Shown here piece by piece: positions 47,917 to 58,200 of a DNA stretch of 64,000 nt. Every line of letters starts with the position of its first letter. The stretch's first letter is position 1. Under the pieces are notes generated by a model. It was not told the DNA's origin. It saw only the letters and a program-made list of their open reading frames with translations, and searched no databases. The position numbers were made by a program, and so were the translations under genes. The stretch comes from Dinghuibacter silviterrae (GTDB taxonomy: Bacteria; Bacteroidota; Bacteroidia; Chitinophagales; Chitinophagaceae): positions 248,001-312,000 of the forward strand of contig NZ_SODV01000002.1 in the NCBI RefSeq assembly GCF_004366355.1, given 5' to 3'.

Positions 47917-49082
47917 GCATGAATGAATCCAGAAAACAACAGCTCGACGGCATGCTGCAACAGCGGGGCGCAGGTGCCTTTCTGTTCTGGAGGCCGGATG
48001 AGTTGGTGCTGACGCTGGGGTACCTGCCGCACTGGGGCATCTCCTTTCTTTTGTATCCCCGGGATGGAGAGCCGGTTCTGTTCGTGCCCGAGCTCGAACC
48101 GGAGGACATATTGCCCGCAGGTATCGCCGTCCATACCTTTCCCTGGGGGGTATTGGATGGCCCCGACCCCTGGGAGGAACTGTATGCGGGGATAAGGGGC
48201 GTTCTCAAAGTCCGGGGCCTACACCGGTTGCCCCTTTCTTTTACAAAGGATATTGGTAGGTCCGCTCCCTGCAGGATGGCCGGGGAACAAGCGCCGTTGC
48301 CGCCAGGTTTGTGCGACAGGCTTTCCCTGCTGTGCCTGGGCGGATATATAGAAACTGACACCGAAAGCCTGTATACGGTGAAGACACCACAGGATATTGC
48401 CGCGTTGGAAGTAACACACCGGGTGGCGACGCTGGCCGTGCGGACTTTTTACAGGAACCTGCAGCCGGGAAAGACGGAAGCCGCCGTCGCCGCGGCGGTT
48501 GAGGCGGCGGTACAGGAGGCGACCGGGAGCGAAGGCGTTGACTATGCCAAGGCCTGGGGCCTGGTCCAGTCGGGGATCAACACGGCTGCTGCGGGACGGT
48601 TCAACAGGTCCACCGGTAAGGCGCTGGCAGCAGGCGAAGGTGTATTGCTGGAGCTCAGCATCTGCATAAACGGCTACTGGGCGGACATAACCCGGGTCGG
48701 CCAAACGGGCCAACTGCCGCCGGTACACAAAAAAATTGTCGACATCGTCGCCGAAGCGCAGGCCGCCGCCATTGAGTCGATGAGACCGGGCGTTGCCATG
48801 GAGGTCATTGATGAGCGGGCCCGCCGGGTCATCCGGGCGGCCGGTTATGGGGATCATTTTGCACATGGCCTGGGACATCACGTCGGTTTTCGGTATCATG
48901 ACCCGGGGCCGGGGCTCTGGCCCGGATCGAGGGCGTTGTTGCGGCCGGGGATGATCCTGACCGTAGAACCCGGGATCTATGGTGTGGACATCGCCTGCGG
49001 GGCACGGATCGAAGACAATGTCCTGGTGACGGAAGACGGATACAGGATATTATCGGATTATTACAGGGATTTAACGATATAA
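47913..49082 (+). CDS. M24-family (pita-bread fold) aminopeptidase-like protein
   Basis: 389 residues; ATG 47913 overlaps the GH38 stop (ATGA), with ATG 47919 as alternative. The N-terminal half is a creatinase-N-type domain; the C-terminal half (from about 155) is the M24 catalytic fold. Ligand motifs are GYWADITR (Asp258), AHGLGHHVGFRYHDPGPG (His), LTVEPGIYG (Glu) and ARIEDNVLV (Glu). The first metal Asp, normally 11 residues before Asp258, is Glu247 here. Most members are Xaa-Pro aminopeptidases, but the fold also includes creatinase, and its place in a sugar operon suggests an unusual substrate. Confidence 0.85.
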   Translation: MSMNESRKQQLDGMLQQRGAGAFLFWRPDELVLTLGYLPHWGISFLLYPRDGEPVLFVPELEPEDILPAGIAVHTFPWGVLDGPDPWEELYAGIRGVLKVRGLHRLPLSFTKDIGRSAPCRMAGEQAPLPPGLCDRLSLLCLGGYIETDTESLYTVKTPQDIAALEVTHRVATLAVRTFYRNLQPGKTEAAVAAAVEAAVQEATGSEGVDYAKAWGLVQSGINTAAAGRFNRSTGKALAAGEGVLLELSICINGYWADITRVGQTGQLPPVHKKIVDIVAEAQAAAIESMRPGVAMEVIDERARRVIRAAGYGDHFAHGLGHHVGFRYHDPGPGLWPGSRALLRPGMILTVEPGIYGVDIACGARIEDNVLVTEDGYRILSDYYRDLTI

Positions 49083-49085
49083 ACT

Positions 49086-49883
49086 ATGAACAACGGGATC
49101 GATCTGCGCCATAAAAATGTACTCATCACGGGTGGAGGGCAGGGCATCGGGGCGGCTATCGGCCGTGCCATGGCGGCCTGCGGTGCGCATCTCCTCCTAA
49201 ACTACCTGAATGCGCCGGAAAAGGCCGGGGACCTCGCGTCGGAGCTTACGCAGCGGGCAGGCATTAAAGCGCTGACGTACCAGGCGGATATTTCCAGGCC
49301 TGAGGAGGTGGCGGCCATGTTCGATTTCTTCGACCGGCAGTTGGGGCCGATCGATGTCCTGGTGAATAATGCAGGCTGCGAAACGATAGCGCATGCCATA
49401 GACTTGAGCCTGGAGGACTGGGACCGGGTATTTAATGTCAATCTCCGGGGCGCCTTTATCTGCGCGCAGGCGGCGGCCAAAAGAATGCAGCAGCGGCGAC
49501 AAGGGGTGATACTCAATATCTCCTCGATTCACGATAAGGTACCCCGGAAGGGCCTTATCCACTATTGCTCCGCAAAGGCGGCCCTGAACATGATGACCAA
49601 ATGCCTGGCCCTTGAGCTGGCTGAAGACCAAATTCGCGTCATTGCGGTCTCGCCGGGTGCCATCGAGACAGAGATGAACAAAGAAGAGATCGCCGCTTTT
49701 GGGAAGGCGAAGTTCAACGGGTGGATACCGCTTGGAAGGCTGGGAACGGTAGAGGATGTGGCCTGGACCTGCGCCTTCCTTGCATCGGACATGGCTGCCT
49801 ATCTCACAGCCACCGAAATATACATCGACGGCGGATATATGCAAAATACGATACCATACGACCCAAGAACAAAAAAATCCTGA
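49086..49883 (+). CDS. Short-chain dehydrogenase/reductase
   Basis: 265 residues, classical SDR. The cofactor loop is TGGGQGIGAAIG near residues 15-26, NNAG follows, and the catalytic set is NISSIHDKVPRKGLIHYCSAK (Ser, Tyr, Lys). DGGYMQN near the C-terminus is typical of glucose-dehydrogenase/3-ketoacyl reductase-like members. It probably oxidises or reduces a sugar, aldonate or uronate in the operon's pathway; the exact substrate is unknown. It lies 3 bases after the M24 gene and 2 bases before the cupin gene. Confidence 0.92.
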   Translation: MNNGIDLRHKNVLITGGGQGIGAAIGRAMAACGAHLLLNYLNAPEKAGDLASELTQRAGIKALTYQADISRPEEVAAMFDFFDRQLGPIDVLVNNAGCETIAHAIDLSLEDWDRVFNVNLRGAFICAQAAAKRMQQRRQGVILNISSIHDKVPRKGLIHYCSAKAALNMMTKCLALELAEDQIRVIAVSPGAIETEMNKEEIAAFGKAKFNGWIPLGRLGTVEDVAWTCAFLASDMAAYLTATEIYIDGGYMQNTIPYDPRTKKS

Positions 49884-49885
49884 CT

Positions 49886-50314
49886 ATGACACCGGCCATC
49901 ATCCAAACCTATGTACATACAGGGGAAGGCTTTCATCCTTTTTTTATCCGCGAGGGCTGGCAGGTGGCGCAACTGAACTATATCGAACCCCAGGGATTTC
50001 AGGCCATCACAAAGATGGAAGTCCACCGCCGGACGGACGAAGTCTTTATCCTCCTCAAAGGAACCGCTATTCTTATTGCCGGCGAGGCGGGAGAAGAGGG
50101 CTTCATCTTTCACTGTCTTCGTATGGAGCCGGGTCTGACCTATAATATCCCCATGGATACCTGGCACAATATCGCACTGGAGGAAAGCGCGCAGGTAATG
50201 ATTGTGGAAGTCAATGACACCCACCTGACAGACGTTACGTACCGGGAGCTGAACCCCGAAGAAAAAACAAGATTATATAAAGAAATCCAAGATGAACGAT
50301 CAACAGCTTTTTGA
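49886..50314 (+). CDS. Cupin-domain protein
   Basis: 142 residues from ATG 49886; the upstream in-frame codons lie inside the SDR gene. The central cupin barrel contains [19 protein letters not shown] (metal-binding His and Glu of motif 1) and [12 protein letters not shown] (motif 2 His). Such small cupins act as sugar-phosphate isomerases, dioxygenases or sensors; this one resembles WbuC-like proteins in length. Its last 23 bases overlap the RraA-like gene, so the two are tightly coupled. A role in sugar catabolism is inferred from context only. Confidence 0.85.
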   Translation: MTPAIIQTYVHTGEGFHPFFIREGWQVAQLNYIEPQGFQAITKMEVHRRTDEVFILLKGTAILIAGEAGEEGFIFHCLRMEPGLTYNIPMDTWHNIALEESAQVMIVEVNDTHLTDVTYRELNPEEKTRLYKEIQDERSTAF

Positions 50315-50945
50315 ATTGTTTAAAAAGGAATTGTATACGCCCGTAGTCGGGGATATCCTGGATGCACTGGGATGCTATCACCAGTTCCTGCCGCAGCCAA
50401 TAAAGCCGATACATCTGGAAGATAAGCTCATCGGCAGGGCTATGCCCGTATTGATGATCGATGTGTATGGTCCGCAAAAACAGCCTTTTGGCAAACTGAC
50501 CGAAGCCCTCGACCAATTGGAGAACGGCGAGGTCTACCTGGCCAGCGGAGGAGAAATGCGTTGTGCTTATTGGGGCGAGATCCTCACGGCTACGGCCAAG
50601 AAAAGGGGGGCGGTCGGTGCCGTGATCAACGGATACTATCGGGATACCGCGGCTGTGCTGGAGCAAAACTGGCCTGTTTTCAGCCGGGGACGGTTTGCGC
50701 AAGACTCCGGCGTACGCACCCAGGTGGTAGATTACCGGTGCGATATACAAATCGGAGAAGTATGGGTAAAACCGGGCAGCCTGATCTTCGGGGATATGGA
50801 TGGTGTCCTTGTCATCCCCCGGGAATATGAGGAGGAGGTCATCGCCAGGTCGCTGGAAAAAGCACGGGGGGAGAAACTGGTTCGCAAACAGATTGAAAAT
50901 GGATTGTCCAGCACCGATGCTTTCAAAAAATATGGAATATTATGA
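50292..50945 (+). CDS. RraA-family protein (aldolase/decarboxylase-like)
   Basis: 217 residues. [14 protein letters not shown] at the N-terminus, [20 protein letters not shown] in the middle, YYRD with the conserved Arg-Asp, and [20 protein letters not shown] define the RraA fold. Many members are not RNase E inhibitors but class II 4-hydroxy-4-methyl-2-oxoglutarate/4-carboxy-4-hydroxy-2-oxoadipate aldolases or oxaloacetate decarboxylases. In this operon a cleaving step on a keto acid derived from a sugar acid is plausible. Its start lies in the cupin gene and its stop overlaps the next start by 4 bases. Confidence 0.85.
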   Translation: MNDQQLFELFKKELYTPVVGDILDALGCYHQFLPQPIKPIHLEDKLIGRAMPVLMIDVYGPQKQPFGKLTEALDQLENGEVYLASGGEMRCAYWGEILTATAKKRGAVGAVINGYYRDTAAVLEQNWPVFSRGRFAQDSGVRTQVVDYRCDIQIGEVWVKPGSLIFGDMDGVLVIPREYEEEVIARSLEKARGEKLVRKQIENGLSSTDAFKKYGIL

Positions 50946-51997
50946 AATTGGGATTAGGATTATATCGGCACATGCTGAGCCGGCCCTATTTTGATTTTGC
51001 GAGACAGTGCGGGTGTACCCACCTGGTTGTCCACCTGGTCGACTATTTCAATAAGGGGGTACAGGCCAACAAAAATGACCAGCCCATCGGTGATGGGTCG
51101 GGTTGGGGCCTGGCCGGCGATCCCGATAGGATATGGTCGGTGGAAGAACTGCTGGCGCTGAAAAAGGAGATCAACGATGCCGGTCTCCAGTGGGAGGCCA
51201 TCGAGAATTTCGATCCTGCCAACTGGTATGATATCCTGCTGGATGGTCCCCGGAAAAAAGAGCAAATGGAGCAGCTAAAGCAGCTGATCCGTAATGTGGG
51301 CAAGGCGGGGATTCCCGTATTCGGTTATAATTTTAGTCTTGCGGGTGTCAGCAGCCGGATCACCGGGAAATTTGCCCGGGGCGGTGCTTCTTCGGTCGGC
51401 ATGGAGGGTGTCGACGCTCGCCCTATTCCCAATGGAATGATCTGGAATATGGTCTATGATCGGGATGCAGCGCCGGGGTATGTGCCGGCGATCACCCACG
51501 AGGAGTTATGGGCCCGGCTGGCCTGGTTCCTCCAGGAATTGGTCCCCGTCGCGGAAGAGGCCGGCGTGCGACTCGCCGCACATCCTGATGATCCTCCCGT
51601 GCCCGTCGTCAGACAGACACCCAGACTGGTGTATCAACCCGGCCTCTACCAACGATTGCTCGACATCATGCCAAGCAGCGCAAATGCCCTCGAATTCTGC
51701 CTGGGCAGCATCGCTGAGATGACCGAGGGGGATGTCTATGCCGCAACGGAACAGTACACCGATCATATCGCGTATATTCATTTCAGGAATGTCAGAGGCA
51801 AGGCCCCTTCCTACCGGGAGGTCTTTGTCGACGAAGGCGATATAGATATGCTGCGGATCCTGAAGATCCTCAGGGTCCGGAACTTTGAGGGCGTGCTGAT
51901 CCCTGATCATACGCCCCAAATGAGCTGCGATGCCCCCTGGCATGCCGGGATGGCGTATACCCTGGGGTTTATGAATGCTGCGCTTAAGTTGATATGA
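50942..51997 (+). CDS. Mannonate dehydratase-like enzyme (UxuA family)
   Basis: 351 residues, shorter than typical UxuA (about 390). It is a xylose-isomerase-like TIM barrel beginning [31 protein letters not shown], the HFRNVRGKA block, [15 protein letters not shown] and IPDHTPQM match D-mannonate dehydratase, which converts D-mannonate to 2-keto-3-deoxygluconate with a divalent metal. [14 protein letters not shown] near 50-63 is unusual. A related dehydratase acting on another aldonate is possible. It starts within the RraA stop and its own stop overlaps the monooxygenase-like gene by 4 bases. Confidence 0.85.
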   Translation: MKLGLGLYRHMLSRPYFDFARQCGCTHLVVHLVDYFNKGVQANKNDQPIGDGSGWGLAGDPDRIWSVEELLALKKEINDAGLQWEAIENFDPANWYDILLDGPRKKEQMEQLKQLIRNVGKAGIPVFGYNFSLAGVSSRITGKFARGGASSVGMEGVDARPIPNGMIWNMVYDRDAAPGYVPAITHEELWARLAWFLQELVPVAEEAGVRLAAHPDDPPVPVVRQTPRLVYQPGLYQRLLDIMPSSANALEFCLGSIAEMTEGDVYAATEQYTDHIAYIHFRNVRGKAPSYREVFVDEGDIDMLRILKILRVRNFEGVLIPDHTPQMSCDAPWHAGMAYTLGFMNAALKLI

Positions 51998-53271
51998 AAT
52001 TGTTGTCCATTATAACGATTTGCTTTGCTGCGCTATGTCTTGCCGGAAGGACCCATGCCCAAACCTTTGCCGACGTCCAGCCGATCTTCCTCTCCCGTTG
52101 TGCCCCCTGTCACCGTCCGGGTGAGGCTGCACCCTTTCCACTGATTACTTACGAGGACGTTGCCAAACGGGCGCGTTTTATCAAACAGGTGATACAAACC
52201 GGCTACATGCCACCCTGGAGGGCCGACACCCATTATCGTGATTTTGCCAACAACCGTTCCCTCTCCCGGGTAGAGCGGGACGCCCTGGTCAAATGGATCG
52301 ATGCCGGAGCGCCCAGGGGTGCCGCAACACAGGCCAACATACCAGAAGGAACCGCCTATAGCCGGCGGCCGGACCTGACACTTACCATTGACTCCCCCTT
52401 TCTGGTTCCCGGTGACGACGCTGAGCGATTCCTGGTGTTCAAGCTCCCCTACGAACTGCCTGCGGACCGGAACATAGAAGCTGTGGAATTCTATTGCAAC
52501 AACAAAAAGATCATCCACCACATCAATTATGGCTTTTACGCCGTTCCCGACAGCACGATCGATATAAAGGGCGGCAGGCCTTACATCGATAGTGAAGATC
52601 CCGCTTCCAGACAGGTGGAATATGACGGCCTCAAAAAGAATTTCGTGTATTATACCGGTTGGATACCGGGTGCGTCTTACGAACGTTACCCTACGGGCTT
52701 CGGTTGGACACTGCCCAAAAGAGGCGTCGTATTGCTGACGGTCCACTATTCAGCCATTGGCGCAGACGAGCATTCTGTCGTGGGCGTAAACCTTTTCTTT
52801 ACATCCAAGCCGATCCTGCGGCCCATACAAATCATCAGCCTGGGTTCGGGAGGAGTGGGGGAGAACGACATCATGCCTCCGCTGCTCATTCCCGCAGGGC
52901 AAGTGGATACATTCAACCTGAGTGTGCGCACCCAGCAGGACCAGTCGATACTCTATATCTGGCCGCACATGCATTACCTTGGCAAGGAATTCACGGCGTG
53001 GGCCGAGACGCCCCGGGGCGACACCATTCCGCTTGTGCATATTCCCCGCTGGGATTTCCGTTGGCAGGAGCTTTACCGGCTTGACCGTATGGTTCGGCTA
53101 CCCGCGGGCTCTGTTGTGCATATAAGAGGTGTGTACGACAACACCGATGGCAACCCGTTCAATCCATTCCATCCACCGCGGTTGGTGGTCTCCACCGGAG
53201 AAATGACATCCACCAATGAAATGATGACATTGATGTTGTTGTATACTCCTTCGACACCGGAAGACAAATAA
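51994..53271 (+). CDS. Haem-c plus copper type II monooxygenase-like secreted protein
   Basis: 425 residues with a signal peptide ([23 protein letters not shown]). A short cytochrome-c-like part has CAPCH (Cys36, Cys39, His40) and the axial-Met candidate GYMPPW (Met72). The rest resembles the two copper domains of the ascorbate-dependent (PHM/DBM-like) monooxygenases: HH at 175-176, HY at 251-252, HMH at 325-327 and STNEMM with Met410/Met411. The family hydroxylates small organic substrates using copper and an electron donor, here possibly the fused haem. It ends the operon that starts at 43867; its link to sugar catabolism is unclear. Confidence 0.8.
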   Translation: MKLLSIITICFAALCLAGRTHAQTFADVQPIFLSRCAPCHRPGEAAPFPLITYEDVAKRARFIKQVIQTGYMPPWRADTHYRDFANNRSLSRVERDALVKWIDAGAPRGAATQANIPEGTAYSRRPDLTLTIDSPFLVPGDDAERFLVFKLPYELPADRNIEAVEFYCNNKKIIHHINYGFYAVPDSTIDIKGGRPYIDSEDPASRQVEYDGLKKNFVYYTGWIPGASYERYPTGFGWTLPKRGVVLLTVHYSAIGADEHSVVGVNLFFTSKPILRPIQIISLGSGGVGENDIMPPLLIPAGQVDTFNLSVRTQQDQSILYIWPHMHYLGKEFTAWAETPRGDTIPLVHIPRWDFRWQELYRLDRMVRLPAGSVVHIRGVYDNTDGNPFNPFHPPRLVVSTGEMTSTNEMMTLMLLYTPSTPEDK

Positions 53272-53272
53272 T

Positions 53273-53292
53273 TTGCGCATACGATTGCGCAA
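53273..53292. repeat. Inverted repeat after the monooxygenase gene
   Basis: TTGCGCA (53273-53279) and TGCGCAA (53286-53292) are perfect inverse complements around TACGAT. It starts one base after the stop codon and about 75 bases before the next sigma-factor gene. No T-run follows, so it may be a weak terminator or a binding site. Confidence 0.3.
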
Positions 53293-53366
53293 GAATATAA
53301 GGCCGGAGACGGTTGGTATGTTCGAACAAATAGGATATTATTGCAACACCACTACTAACATATATC

Positions 53367-53960
53367 TTGGCATTATCATCGAGATATGAGGAGCAGGAGC
53401 TGTTGTGCGCCATTGCCTCGGGAGACGAACGAGCCTTCTGTGATCTATATGCCCATTACTTTCCGGTCGTTTTTGGCTTTGTCCTCAAATATATCAATGT
53501 CCCTGCGCTGGCCGAGGATATAGTACAGGATGTATTTGTCAAGATATGGGAAGCCCGCAACCGGTTGACAGGCGTACGGCATTTCCCCGCCTTTCTTTTT
53601 TCCGTTGCCCGCAATCACTCGCTCAACGTGTTGCAATCCGTCAGCCGTTCACAGAACGCCATGGCAACGCTCTCCCATCACTATCAGGAACAACGGCAGG
53701 ACGACGAAGTGCTCAACAAGGACTACAGCATATTTATCGAAAAAGTCCTTCGGCGTGTACCTCCCCGCTCCAGGGATATCTTCCGTAAGTGCCGTGAGCA
53801 GGGCCTTTCCTACGAAGAAGTCGCCCTGGAAATCGGTATTTCCCGTAACGCCGTCAAGAACCACATGGTCAGCACCATCCGGGTCCTCCGGGAGGCGGCC
53901 TACAAAGAGCTGGGCATTAGTCTTGGCGCATGTGTCCTGCTCTTTGCGTTCCCGACGTAA
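53367..53960 (+). CDS. ECF RNA polymerase sigma factor
   Basis: 197 residues from TTG 53367; no in-frame ATG lies before the sigma domain, and another TTG at 53403 is possible. Region 2 shows SGDERAFCDLYAHYFPVVFG and AEDIVQDVFVKIWEARN. Region 4 shows CREQGLSYEEVALEIGISRN with AVKNHMVSTIRVLRE. It belongs to the FecI-like Bacteroidota group with a hydrophobic tail (GACVLLFAFP). It pairs with the FecR gene at 54019 and should control the SusC/SusD operon that follows. Confidence 0.9.
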   Translation: MALSSRYEEQELLCAIASGDERAFCDLYAHYFPVVFGFVLKYINVPALAEDIVQDVFVKIWEARNRLTGVRHFPAFLFSVARNHSLNVLQSVSRSQNAMATLSHHYQEQRQDDEVLNKDYSIFIEKVLRRVPPRSRDIFRKCREQGLSYEEVALEIGISRNAVKNHMVSTIRVLREAAYKELGISLGACVLLFAFPT

Positions 53961-54018
53961 AAAAAAGTGACGGCAACGCTACCCTCTCCCGGGGATTAAT
54001 TGTCTATACTATTGACTA

Positions 54019-55140
54019 ATGATCCGCAAACGCAAACATTACAGGGAGATTGTCCGGCGATACCTGGACCACAAAGCCTCCGAGGAGGAACTGGAGGTCT
54101 TTTTCAGTCTGATACGCGAAGGCAAGCTGAATCGCCACCTTCGTACCGCAATGAAACGGGACGAAAACGACTTGCTGAAACAGTTCACCGGGGAGGAAGA
54201 AAGGGCATCTGGCCGCTGGCGTACCTACGCCATAGCCGCCATTATTTGCGGGTTGGTTGTGGGCGCCGCGACCTGGTGGCGGGCCGGCCACCGTCCTATC
54301 ACCCCTGTCGCGCCTGCCGTGACGGCCGTTAAAGACATGGCTCCCGGCCGGAGCCACGCCGTACTCACGCTGCAGGGCGGCAAGTCATTTGACTTGGACA
54401 GCGATAGCAAGTCCACGCTGACACTCCCGGCTGGAACCCGGCTTGTCCGGACCGCTGCCGGGGAATGGGTTTATACATCGCCGGTCACGAAAGAAGCGAC
54501 CGTTTTATATAACACCATATCCGCGCCCCGGGGAGGACAGTTCCCTTTTATGCTCGAAGACGGCACGCGCGTCTGGCTCAATGCGGCCTCTTCACTGCGT
54601 TTTCCTACTGCATTTCCGGGAGGGAACCGGGAAGTCTTCCTGGAAGGAGAGGCCTATTTCGAAGTAGCGCCGGACGTCCACAGGAGTTTTGTGGTCAGGG
54701 TGGGGAACGAAGCGGTAACCGTGTTGGGAACGACGTTCAACGTCAACGGCTACCCAGACGAACCCGCCATACGGACGACCCTGATCGATGGATCGGTCAG
54801 GATCGAGCGGAACGGAGCCAGCATACTGATGCACCCCGGCGAAATAGCCAGCATTACTGATGACGCCCGGGTCGACCGTCTCGCCGATGCTGATGCCGTC
54901 GGCGCCTCGGTGGCGTGGCGGACCGGCTATTTCAGCTTCGACCAGGACGACATACGGACGGTGATGCGGCAGATCGGCCGATGGTATGATGTTGACATCC
55001 GTTACGAGGGGCCGGTCACAGGGGAATTGTTCGGAGGCACTATAGGCCGGGACTTGTCGCTGATGCAGGCGTTGACGATTCTGGAAAAGAGCCAGGTCCA
55101 CTTCCGCCTCGACGGCAAGGTGTTGACCGTCCTGCCTTGA
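54019..55140 (+). CDS. FecR-family anti-sigma factor
   Basis: 373 residues. A cytoplasmic N-terminus of about 75 residues precedes one membrane helix (TYAIAAIICGLVVGAATWW, about 74-92). The periplasmic FecR core has APRGGQFPFMLEDGTRVWLN, EVFLEGEAYFEVA and TVLGTTFNVNGYPDEPA. The C-terminal STN-like DUF4974 part ends VHFRLDGKVLTVLP. Unlike the first system, the downstream SusC has an STN domain, so the classical receptor-anti-sigma-sigma relay can operate here. It is followed by a 120-base gap before susC with no clear promoter consensus. Confidence 0.94.
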   Translation: MIRKRKHYREIVRRYLDHKASEEELEVFFSLIREGKLNRHLRTAMKRDENDLLKQFTGEEERASGRWRTYAIAAIICGLVVGAATWWRAGHRPITPVAPAVTAVKDMAPGRSHAVLTLQGGKSFDLDSDSKSTLTLPAGTRLVRTAAGEWVYTSPVTKEATVLYNTISAPRGGQFPFMLEDGTRVWLNAASSLRFPTAFPGGNREVFLEGEAYFEVAPDVHRSFVVRVGNEAVTVLGTTFNVNGYPDEPAIRTTLIDGSVRIERNGASILMHPGEIASITDDARVDRLADADAVGASVAWRTGYFSFDQDDIRTVMRQIGRWYDVDIRYEGPVTGELFGGTIGRDLSLMQALTILEKSQVHFRLDGKVLTVLP

Positions 55141-55260
55141 GAAAGTAAATGTAGGGCCAAAAAAAGCCAAGGACGACGCAACCGCCCCTGGCCGGAGTTT
55201 GGTTCTTCCAAATAACCCATGTACTGAATCATTTATTATTAACCAAACAACTGCCAAGGT

Positions 55261-58200
55261 ATGAAAAAAGTTGGTAAGGGCCGGGCTCCCGGCTTTCATC
55301 AAATGTGCATTGCTATGAAATTGACTACACTGCTGTTGACCGTTGCGCTGGTGGAAGCGCACGGGGGAGGGATGGCCCAGAATGTCAATCTTTCGGGGCA
55401 GCATTTGTCGCTTAAAACCGTTTTTTCCAAAATCACGCGGCAAACCGGCTATGCCTTTTTCTACAGCTATTCGTTATTGAAACAGGCGCATCCTGTCGAC
55501 CTGGATGCCCGGGATATGCCGCTGCTCAAGGTGCTGGACCTTTGTTTTGCGGGTCAGCCATTGGGTTACGCCATCGAGAATAAAACGGTGGTGATTACCG
55601 CGCGGCAGGTAGCCCCGGTGAATACAACCGGGGCGGCGCCACCCATCACGATCCGGGGTAAGGTCATCGACGAAAAAGGGAACCCGGTTGTAAGCGCCAG
55701 CGTAAAGGTGAAAGGAAGTAATATAGGTACGTCCACAGATGCAGACGGCGTCTTCTCGCTCAAGGTGCCGGAAGGGACCGTGTTGATCATATCCAGCGCC
55801 GAATACGGCTCCACGGAAGTCACCGTTCGCAAAGACGAAACCATATCCATACAACTCAAGGCCGCCAACAAGGAGGTCAGTGAGGTCGTCGTGACCGGTT
55901 TTGGCGAGACCCGCCAAAAGCGCAGCCTCGGGTATTCGGTGACCCAGGTCAGCGGGGACGATATCCGGGCAACGATGCAGGCAAACCCTATCTCCGCCCT
56001 CCAGGGCATGGTGACAGGCCTTCAGGTCCAGCCCGGCGTGGCCGGACAGGCATCCACGCCCCGCATTTTGTTGCGCGGCGCCAGCTCGCTCAATGCCTAT
56101 GAGAACAACCCGCTCGTCGTCGTGGATGGGGTCATCCTGGACGACCAAAGCGTTACACAGACCCAGGGAGCTTCTACCGACTTCGGGAACATCCTCAAGG
56201 ACATCAACCCCGATGACGTGGAATCCATCAGCGTCCTCAAGGGAGGCGCCGTCACCGCTCTATACGGCAGCCGGGCCGCCAACGGGGTGCTGCTGATCAA
56301 GACTAAAAAGGGCAAGGCACAAAAGGGGCTTGGGGTGTCATTTTCCCAGGAGGTGACTTTCCAAAGGGCTTATAAAACGACCGACTTCCAGAATACTTAT
56401 GGGGCCGGTCTTTATGCCGACGACTGGAGTACGGGGCCCAATGGTGTCCTGGCCATCAACCAAAGCGATTATGGCATTAGCTTCGGACCCGCGATGACGG
56501 GTCAGACCTTCCAGGACATCAATGGCTATATCCGCAAGAACAACCCCAATTCGCACGACTTGCTAGACCTTTACCAGACCGGCCACGTATACAACACGAA
56601 CGTGTCTCTGTCGGGGGGAAACGAGAACAGCACCATCCGTATGTCTTACTCCCGGCTGGGATCCAATACCGTCCTGCCGAACAATAAATTCGACCGGAAC
56701 AGCTTTTTCGTGCGGGCCACCCATCGGATCGGGTCTTGGGTAAACCTGGATGCGACCGCTACCTATGTACATTCCTATAACCTGAACCCGGCCCAGCAAG
56801 GCGGGAACAGCCCGATGTACCAGTTTTCCTATGACGGCGCCCGGAACTACGACGCTAAATACTGGTCTACCCACTATGCCGATTCTGTAGTGGGAGGGAT
56901 CAACAACGCGGATATTTCGGGGATTTCCTATTATATCTTTTATCCGTTGTATGAGAACAATTATTTCCAGACGGAGGACAACCTCAGGGCAGGTTTGGAC
57001 CTGACGGCAACCATTACGCCCTGGCTGAGCTTTGCCGGAAATGCCAGCATGAACTTGTACAACGTCAACCACCAAAGCGAGATCAGGGGACAGCAACCGC
57101 ACTTCGGCAACCCCAATTATTCCGGATCCATCAGTGACCTGTTGCAAGCCCGTTACAGGGGAGAGTTCATACTGGCCCACAAGTTCGGAGAGCTCACTCC
57201 TTCCCTCCATGTCGGGGGAGATCTATTTACATCGGGGCAAACAGGAAACTCCTGGAGCATGAATGGCGGAGGGGTCCTGCCGGATATCTACCGTTTGAGC
57301 AATTCGGCAAAGCCGGCGAACATCACCGAAAATGCACCCAACAAATCCCAACTGACCGCCGTTTATTTTCAGGCGGCCGTAGGTTGGCGTTACCTCACCT
57401 TAAACCTATATGGTCGTAACGACTGGAACTCCAGCCTTGTGTACAACAACGGCCACGGCGTTTATTCTTATTTCTACGGTGGAAGCGACCTTGCCTTCGT
57501 GTTTAGCGACCTGCTCGACCAGAAGCCGTCCTTCCTAAGCTATGGGAAACTCCGCTTGTCGTACGCCCAGGCAGGCAATGGGACCGATCCCTATACCGCC
57601 AATACCGGTGCCTACACCTCCATCGGGGCGTATAGCGGCGGAACGACCGCCGTAAGCCAGTACCAATACCAGTCATCGACGCTGGGGAACCAGACGCTTG
57701 TTCCCGAGAAAAGCGCCAAGCTGGAAGGCGGCCTCGAACTTTCTTTCCTCCACGACCGCCTGGGTGCGGATTTTGCCGTCTACCGCCAGGATACGCGCAA
57801 CCAGATCATCGCATTCGGCGTGCCCAGCACTTCCGGTGTTTCGGCGGCCCTGGTGAACGGTGGCCTGGTTCGGAATAAAGGCATCGAGCTAACCATCAAC
57901 GCCGTCCCGGTCCAAAGCAAGAATTTTGTATGGACCACCAGGTTCAATTATACGCTAAACCGAAACTCGGTGGTCAGCCTTCCCTTTGGCGCCCGGTATG
58001 AAACCCTTGAAGGTGAAGACGGGATCCAAAGCGTAGCCATAGCCGGCGGTGCGTATGGCGCCATGGTTGCCCGGTACGGGTATGCGAAATACGTCGCGCC
58101 CGACCCCAAAAGCTCGCTGAACGGGATGCCGGTGCTGGCGATGGGATACGGCGGAACACAGGCCTATTATAAACGGGCCGGAGACTACGGCACGACCCCC

